From Plectonema radiosum NIES-515 (GTDB lineage: Bacteria > Cyanobacteriota > Cyanobacteriia > Cyanobacteriales > Nostocaceae), in NCBI RefSeq assembly GCF_025753815.1, contig NZ_JAOWRF010000213.1, positions 1 to 32,167 on the forward strand: a stretch of 32,167 nt of DNA. Direction: 5' to 3'. Below the pieces are notes generated by a model. That model was given only the letters and a program-made list of their open reading frames with translations. It searched no databases and was not told the DNA's origin. The position numbers and the translations under genes are program-made. Shown here one piece after another: positions 27,345-32,167 of the stretch (within the stretch, counting starts at the first letter, position 1; each line of letters starts with the position of its first letter).

Positions 27345-28610
27345 CTATTCTTTAAGTAGCAAATAATAGAGCGAACCATTACCACCTGTAACACCAGCGC
27401 GATCGCCTGCTAATTGTCCAGTTCCCATAAAGTAATCTACCCGTCCGGGTCCTTTAATGGCGCTTCCTGTATCCTGATCGAGCACAAAGCGGCTCACAGT
27501 ACGATAATCTAGTCGTCCTGACGCGGTGGGATAGGGAAGTGAGGTATTAACTAGCGCTAATGCGCCAGGAGGCATAATAGACTTGTCTGTAGCAATAGAA
27601 CGCTCTGCTGTCACCGGTACATTAATACTGCCGCTAGCTGGTTCACCGCCGGTTTCTTTGAAGAAAACAAACCTTTCCCAGCGCGGTAGATAATTATTTA
27701 ACTCTTGGGGATGTTGCTGAAAATACTGAGTCATCCGTGGGAGGGTCAGTTGTTTCAAAGTTACTTTCCCGTCTTTGACTAATTCTCGTCCGATACTTGT
27801 CCAAGGGTAATCTGTACCACCTGCATAGCCGATACTGGTTTTAGCTCCGTTGGTTAACTGAATCTGAGCAGAACCTTGGATTTGAACCATGTATGCATCC
27901 CAGCGATCGCGGAACCACAATAGTTCCAAACCGCGCAACTGACTTTTATCTCCAAGCAAACCATCTTTTCCTTCCAATTGAATTCGTTTGGGATGCGGTT
28001 TACTCCATTTCTCAAAGTCTGGTGGTAATCGATAAAGCGGATATTTATATACATTTGTGCGAACCCGGCTTGCAATAAAAGCAGGCTCGTAGTATGCAGT
28101 AAATTTAACAGTACCCTTGCCGTCATTACCTACCGATTTGTAAAAGACAAACTCCCGCAAGACAGCAGCTTGCAGTTGAGCAGGAGAGTTCGATTTGACA
28201 ACTAATTGGCGGAAACGCACTAAACTGCGATACACGCGCTCTAAGCTAATTTCCTTAATTGGATAACTCTGATAGGCAGCGATCGCCTTATCTTTTTGCA
28301 GATAAGTCAGACTGTTGTCAATCGATGCTAGGAGTGCGTCGCGATCGCCTAGTTTACCCCCTCGACTCCAAATTTGCTCATCCCAACCCAAGCAACCAGA
28401 CTGGGAAGTACAATCCGCTGCTAATTCCATCGGTTTTAGTACAGATTGTACTGAGGGAATTCTTGGTACTGGTATGACCACTGGCGGCGCTTGAGGATTG
28501 TTTGGTAATGGCAGGGGTGGTAAACTAGGAGCTTGAGCAACAGCTGACCAGAGTGGGATCATAAAAGCAACTCCCAAACTCAAGGAAAGCACATTTAGGG
28601 TTTTTCTCAT
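27345..28610 (-). CDS. mltA: Membrane-bound lytic murein transglycosylase A
   Basis: MltA cleaves the MurNAc-GlcNAc bond of peptidoglycan, forming 1,6-anhydro ends. The 421-residue protein has a signal peptide (about 1-26, ending SAVAQA), then a proline-rich linker. The MltA barrel contains GTVKFTAYYEP and YMVQIQGSAQIQL. The 3D domain has the expected catalytic aspartate region DQDTGSAIKGPGRVDYFMG near residues 378-396. There is no lipobox cysteine after the signal, so it may be periplasmic and not a lipoprotein. It starts 3 nt after the upstream 86-aa gene, so the two are co-transcribed. Confidence 0.93.
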   Translation of the reverse strand: MRKTLNVLSLSLGVAFMIPLWSAVAQAPSLPPLPLPNNPQAPPVVIPVPRIPSVQSVLKPMELAADCTSQSGCLGWDEQIWSRGGKLGDRDALLASIDNSLTYLQKDKAIAAYQSYPIKEISLERVYRSLVRFRQLVVKSNSPAQLQAAVLREFVFYKSVGNDGKGTVKFTAYYEPAFIASRVRTNVYKYPLYRLPPDFEKWSKPHPKRIQLEGKDGLLGDKSQLRGLELLWFRDRWDAYMVQIQGSAQIQLTNGAKTSIGYAGGTDYPWTSIGRELVKDGKVTLKQLTLPRMTQYFQQHPQELNNYLPRWERFVFFKETGGEPASGSINVPVTAERSIATDKSIMPPGALALVNTSLPYPTASGRLDYRTVSRFVLDQDTGSAIKGPGRVDYFMGTGQLAGDRAGVTGGNGSLYYLLLKE

Positions 28611-28613
28611 GAT

Positions 28614-28874
28614 TTAGTTGAATCTTTCAACGCTAGAACTAAAAACTGGTTCTACCCGGATTGCTAAAATCCGAGAGGGACGTACTACCATATACTCTCC
28701 CTGACCGGAAATATTTTTGATGGGTACGCTGATAAAGTCATTAGAGGCAGCCTTTGGCATCAGTTCGCCACTATACCACTTCTGAAAATCTTGAATTGTC
28801 GGAAAGCGTATTTCTTCCCTGTGTCCACCATCCATCATCAGGTGTACTGCAAATTCGCTCGGTGTTCTAGGCAT
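28614..28874 (-). CDS. Conserved small hypothetical protein in an operon with mltA
   Basis: The 86-residue soluble protein begins MPRTPSEFAVHLMMDGGHRE and contains FPTIQDFQKWYSGELMPK and YMVVRPSRILAIRVEP, a compact alpha/beta pattern. I do not recognise a named family. Its stop codon is followed after 3 nt by the mltA start, so it is the first gene of a two-gene operon. A link to peptidoglycan remodelling is guilt by association only. Confidence 0.7.
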   Translation of the reverse strand: MPRTPSEFAVHLMMDGGHREEIRFPTIQDFQKWYSGELMPKAASNDFISVPIKNISGQGEYMVVRPSRILAIRVEPVFSSSVERFN

Positions 28875-29351
28875 AAAGTTGAATCATTTGAAACACATCC
28901 AACCCATTTTCAACCACTTAACCCCAAAATGGGAAGAGGAGGGGGAAACTAGTCATAGAGACGTTCCGTCGTCACGTCTGTGGGAAAGTGGGGAAGAAAA
29001 ACTCCAAACTCCAAACCCCTAACCCCAAACTCCAAACTCCAAACTCCAAACTCCAAACTCCTAACCCCTAACCCCTAACCCCAAACTCCAAACTCCTAAC
29101 CCCTAACTCCCAACTCCCAACTCCTAACTCCTAACTCCAAACTCCTAACTCCTAACTCCTAACTCCTAACTCCCAACTTTTACTTTCCGCTATGACGCTT
29201 GTTTAACCAGAAACAGTTCCCAGAAAGTTGTTCACCTTCATCGGCGATCGCCTTGGTTATTTTATCTAGTTTGGTGCTCGATTATGACAATTAAACAATA
29301 TCTCAAAAATTTGGACTTGCACCTCATGTAACCTCCGGTTCTACAATAAAA

Positions 29352-29489
29352 GTGTCGATTGAATTTTCTTTAGAAGAAATAAAAAAATGTTTGGAAAATC
29401 CTGATTTTTTGTCTGTTGGGCTGATGCGATCGCACATGATTAAATTGCATCAACTTGCTGGAAATCCAGCAACGCTTCTTAGCCGTTGA
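29352..29489 (+). CDS. Possible 45-codon ORF or gene fragment
   Basis: From GTG at 29352 the frame reads VSIEFSLEEIKKCLENPDFL and continues to ATLLSR. The composition is protein-like, and the frame is open upstream to 29300 without an ATG. No ribosome-binding site or family is recognised. It may be a gene remnant. Confidence 0.25.
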   Translation: MSIEFSLEEIKKCLENPDFLSVGLMRSHMIKLHQLAGNPATLLSR

Positions 29490-29504
29490 AAGATCAAATA
29501 AAAT

Positions 29505-29550
29505 AAAAGGTAAAAGCTAAAAAATTGATTTTCTGACACTTTTACCTTTT
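29505..29550 (-). terminator. Hairpin downstream of the squalene/phytoene synthase-like gene
   Basis: AAAAGGTAAAAG (29505-29516) and CTTTTACCTTTT (29539-29550) form a 12 bp stem. On the minus strand it lies 28 nt beyond the stop at 29579 and is followed by an A/T-rich tract. It is the same stem sequence as the eno terminator. Confidence 0.5.
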
Positions 29551-29578
29551 AGCGTTTTAATTTTACCTTATTCAGATA

Positions 29579-30400
29579 TCACTTGCTCAGATTTGTCACC
29601 TGCTCAATCAGTGCTAAAACATCACTGCGGCTAAGTTTATCTTTGCCATTCGCAAGAGCGCTAAGAGTGCCATGAGCCAATGTCAGTGGAATTTGACAAA
29701 AATCTAATGCAGGACCAGGAGGAAGAGCTTTAGTGTAAGCATCTGCTAAAATTAGATTACGTTGAGCATAAGCTTGGATATCATCTGCATTCCAACCATC
29801 TGGAAAGAAGTTTACCCCACGGGTCAAATCTTCACTATGGTTGCGGAGGATGTTAACGGCCTGTAAGCCGCGACCAAAAGCGATCGCATGAGTACGGTTT
29901 GTATCAGTACCATCATACCATGCCCATATATCGGAGAGTAACAAGCCCACTGCACCTGCAACTCCAAAGGTATAACGATCCAAATCAAACTCTGTATGAA
30001 TTTTCCAATTTTTTCCTGCCCAATATGCCATGCGATCCGCCATCGCCGCAGTCGCATCCCAAATCCGAGGTGCTATGCTTTCAGGTGCGAGTAGTGCCCA
30101 TTCTCGTATCCGCAGGCTGACTTCTGCTAAAGAATCTTCGTGGCTGCCAAATCCCACAGAGAAAGCATCAACCGCAAAGCCATCAACACCTGCTTGTAAT
30201 GTCAAACTAATTGTTTGCAACAATCTCGCTTTAGTGGCATTATCTAGTTCTGGATGATCCTCGATTTCATCAATCGCACGCATACACAAGTATGCAGATG
30301 AAACTGCTTCTTGCAATCCTGGTGGTAAAATACTAATTGGGATGTAAAAAGTTCGACTAGTCTCTTTGAGGATTTGCAATGCGTAATTACGTAAATCCAT
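29579..30400 (-). CDS. Squalene/phytoene synthase-like protein
   Basis: The 273-residue protein belongs to the head-to-head prenyl synthase family: two prenyl diphosphates joined, as in squalene or phytoene formation. SRTFYIPI (residues 15-22) and the first Asp-rich motif D44-E-I-E-D48 are intact. The second motif reads NILRNHSED (183-191), with Asn187 where a classical synthase has the first Asp of DxxED, followed by RGVNFFPDGW. This suggests a divergent subfamily with an unproven product. The ATG at 30400 has a strong GAGGAG 5-10 nt upstream, so the in-frame start at 30433 is rejected. It has no neighbouring pathway genes. Confidence 0.8.
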   Translation of the reverse strand: MDLRNYALQILKETSRTFYIPISILPPGLQEAVSSAYLCMRAIDEIEDHPELDNATKARLLQTISLTLQAGVDGFAVDAFSVGFGSHEDSLAEVSLRIREWALLAPESIAPRIWDATAAMADRMAYWAGKNWKIHTEFDLDRYTFGVAGAVGLLLSDIWAWYDGTDTNRTHAIAFGRGLQAVNILRNHSEDLTRGVNFFPDGWNADDIQAYAQRNLILADAYTKALPPGPALDFCQIPLTLAHGTLSALANGKDKLSRSDVLALIEQVTNLSK

Positions 30401-31792
30401 TTTTTCACTCCTCTGTTGATTTTCACACCACATAAATTTTGAGGTTTTTTGATTACGTTGGATATAGTTTTTACTAAACCTGAAAAACTCTAGATACGCT
30501 AGTATCTCATCGAAAAACTTATCATTTTTAGTATTTCAATTTACAAAAACCCAAATTTGATTAAAGTCTAGTATATAGGGCTTTGGTTGCAAAAACCTGT
30601 GATTTTTGGTTTGACCTAGATGTTATAAAGGGTCATTGTAAATATAAACAATATTGCTCGTATCCAATTATAATTACCTGCAAAATTTTCCCAAGTGAAC
30701 AGCCAAATCAGAGGAATGAAACACGCTTATATCTGCGTTATTCTGACGAACAAGCCAGAATTCCTGTATATATAGATAAAAATCACAAAAAACCTTTAAA
30801 TAACAGATTTGGAATTCAAACTTTGAGGACGCTTCCGGCAAAGTAGTTAAGCCGAAACATCTTGCCGCTACACTGTACCAGCGGATGGAGGAAAATAGAT
30901 TATTGCCCCCAACCTCATAATCGTGATGGCTGTTCGATTGCTGATTTCGCAGCGACATTAGTAGAATTAAACACGTTCTCTAAGTAGACGATGATTGAGA
31001 AAAAGTAGTTCCCGAAGAACCGAGGGGGGACATCTGTTTACCGAAGGGAGGGGTTCATGGGTTCATGAAAAAAGGGTCGGGGATAAGAGGGGGAAAGGGG
31101 TTCATGAAAAAAGGGGAAAGGGGGGGAAAAGAAAAGAAAAATATTATGAGTAACTTAAATTGGTCTTTGTTTCCATACATGAGTCCATGAGTCTCTTTAC
31201 CCCGATTACGCGATCGCTTTTTTATATGATTCTTTTCCCCAATAAGGGTTTAAAGCCCCCTATGCCTAAGTGGTTTTATTTGGGGGGAGGTCACAATCCC
31301 CAAACATATTCTTTACCATGAACCCATGAACCCATGAACCCCTAATGAGTGAAGGGTAGGTGTTTGGCAAGGTAATTCTGAATACACTTTTTCCGAATCC
31401 GACGAAAATTTTTGAGAGTGCGAAAAACAACAATTTACTTGAAAGTACAATACGTGTTTATACATAAAAAATTCCTGAAAAATTGCCGCAAAAGAAGGAG
31501 AATGAACATTATCTGCGCGTGAAGTAATTGTTGAGGTTGTTGGTGTTAGCATTCCCCCGCTTTCAAGACGATGGAGAATCACAGGGTTTGAGATTTGAAC
31601 ATGGGTAGAAGAGGGGAAAGGGGAAAAGCCCTCCTTTGCCCCATACCCAATTGCCAAAATCATAAAATCTGTACAAAGATAGATGCAAAAACAATTTGAA
31701 GAAGTAGCATAAGAAACAATGGGTATAACCGTTTGTAACGAAAGAAAGACCGAACTGTCCCGCCTTAGATAGATGCAGTTAAACAAACTTCA
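30401..31792. other. 1.4 kb region without a convincing gene
   Basis: Open frames at 30583-30846 (+), 30674-30958 (-) and 31313-31786 (-) have no recognisable motif, biased composition and no ribosome-binding site. Octamers GGGTTCAT repeat at 31048-31066 and 31099-31106, and appear inverted as ATGAACCC at 31318-31343. Purine-rich G/A tracts fill 31070-31140. Confidence 0.5.
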
Positions 31793-32167
31793 ATGTTAAA
31801 AGGCAACCGCTTGCATCTGCATGATATACCTCTGACATTTTCACCCAAACTTATTGGAAAAATTGCCAATGCGATCGCTATTTGTGTTGGTGGCTTAGTA
31901 CTGCTTGGGTGGTGGTTCAACATCGAAGTTGTAAAAAGCGGTTTTTGGGGCAGTACCTCAACAATGAAAGCAAATACAGCATTGTGCTTTGTACTGTCTG
32001 GTCTTTCGCTCTGGCTGTCGCAAGAAGGAGATAGAAAGACAATGGGACTCCTTGGGGACAAGGGGGATAAGGGGGACAAGGGGGACAAGGAGGACAAGGA
32101 GGACAAGGAGGACAAAAAAGCAAGGGGACTCTTTGAAGAGAAAAAGAATAATTCTTCTTTCCCCCCC
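31793..32167 (+). CDS. N-terminus of a membrane sensor protein (partial, runs off the window)
   Basis: The open frame from ATG 31793 continues to the end of the window (125 codons). Two membrane segments are visible: IANAIAICVGGLVLLGWWF and NTALCFVLSGLSLWL, separated by a loop with KSGFWGSTSTMKAN. This paired-helix start is typical of large cyanobacterial sensor histidine kinases and GAF/PAS signalling proteins, so the missing part is probably a kinase or similar output. Oddity: after the second helix the frame runs through seven copies of a GGGGACAAG-type 9 bp repeat, giving a DKG/DKE tract. No ribosome-binding site is obvious. Confidence 0.6.
   Translation, partial: MLKGNRLHLHDIPLTFSPKLIGKIANAIAICVGGLVLLGWWFNIEVVKSGFWGSTSTMKANTALCFVLSGLSLWLSQEGDRKTMGLLGDKGDKGDKGDKEDKEDKEDKKARGLFEEKKNNSSFPP
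32052..32115 (+). repeat. 9 bp tandem repeat (GGGGACAAG type) in frame
   Basis: About seven units of GG(G/A)GA(C/T)AAG keep the frame of the partial sensor gene and encode alternating Asp-Lys-Gly/Glu. Confidence 0.85.

Larger units (their letters stand above)
28875..29578. repeat. Intergenic region with a large heptamer array
   Basis: From about 28999 to 29177 the sequence is built of degenerate 7 bp units (AACTCCA, AACCCCT, AACTCCT), the STRR type. Before it lies a GTTCCGTC-type GAGACG palindrome (about 28956-28980). After it are a weak 45-codon ORF (29352-29489) and a hairpin (29505-29550). Confidence 0.8.

Noticed and set aside
28999-29177. CRISPR-like array
   Set aside because: These are 7 bp heptamers without spacers.
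30583-30958. Overlapping ORFs on both strands (87 and 94 aa)
   Set aside because: No motif, no ribosome-binding site and unusual composition; neither can be supported.
31313-31786. 157-codon minus-strand ORF
   Set aside because: It covers the upstream region of the partial sensor gene, lacks a ribosome-binding site, and includes the ATGAACCC repeats.
31765-32123. Minus-strand Ser/Pro-rich ORFs near the right edge
   Set aside because: They are the complement of the 9 bp tandem repeat within the plus-strand sensor frame.

Overview
The window is a chromosomal segment of a filamentous cyanobacterium, most likely a heterocyst-forming Nostocales lineage. The evidence is the density of HIP1 octamers (GCGATCGC), heptameric short tandem repeats (GGGGAAT, AACTCCA), many dispersed palindromes, cyanobacterial versions of the housekeeping genes, a PEP-CTERM surface protein and a PatX-like peptide gene. 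The genus cannot be read from the sequence. No rRNA, tRNA or CRISPR array was seen.

Layout. 1-127: end of a decayed IS200/IS605-type element. 482-1768: enolase, followed by a 1.45 kb accessory segment (Uma2 relic, two small divergent genes around palindromic operators) that ends in a second copy of the last 47 nt of eno. 3420-6402: divergent argC and ribBA. 6403-8112: an IS200/IS605-type TnpB element with a small ribbon-helix-helix gene, followed by a second copy of the last codons of ribBA. 8166-10025: Uma2 endonuclease-fold protein and a membrane-anchored amidase. 10465-14040: cobalamin-dependent methionine synthase carrying an in-frame repeat. 14085-15804: decayed tnpB, a 53-residue PatX-like secreted peptide and a clean 93 bp MITE. 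15805-17319: PEP-CTERM protein with two tandem-repeat blocks. 17399-17830: another deleted IS605-type element. 17843-20293: clpC. 20545-21766: DUF3288 protein, tandem repeats and a Uma2 protein. 22054-24338: MlaD/MlaF-type lipid-transport pair. 24462-25979: CrtISO-like oxidoreductase. 26417-27286: DUF5895-type protein. 27345-28874: lytic transglycosylase MltA with a small partner gene. 29579-30400: squalene/phytoene synthase-like enzyme. 30401-31792: no convincing gene. 31793-32167: start of a membrane sensor protein running off the right edge.

How the genes work together. Most genes are unrelated housekeeping functions (glycolysis, arginine, riboflavin, methionine, proteostasis). Two themes recur: the cell envelope (amidase, MltA, MlaD/F, PEP-CTERM protein) and isoprenoids/carotenoids (CrtISO-like, squalene/phytoene synthase-like). 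The only likely operons are mlaF-mlaD type (24338-22054) and the 86-aa gene with mltA (28874-27345).

The strongest unusual observations are: (1) two separate genes, eno and ribBA, whose last 45-47 nt are repeated 1.5-1.8 kb downstream across accessory DNA; (2) a short secreted peptide with an RGGGR motif between two cysteines, overlooked by ordinary ORF length cut-offs; (3) a palindromic repeat translated in frame inside MetH; (4) a 93 bp MITE with a perfect 10 bp target duplication; (5) a divergent pair of small genes with near-perfect operator palindromes.
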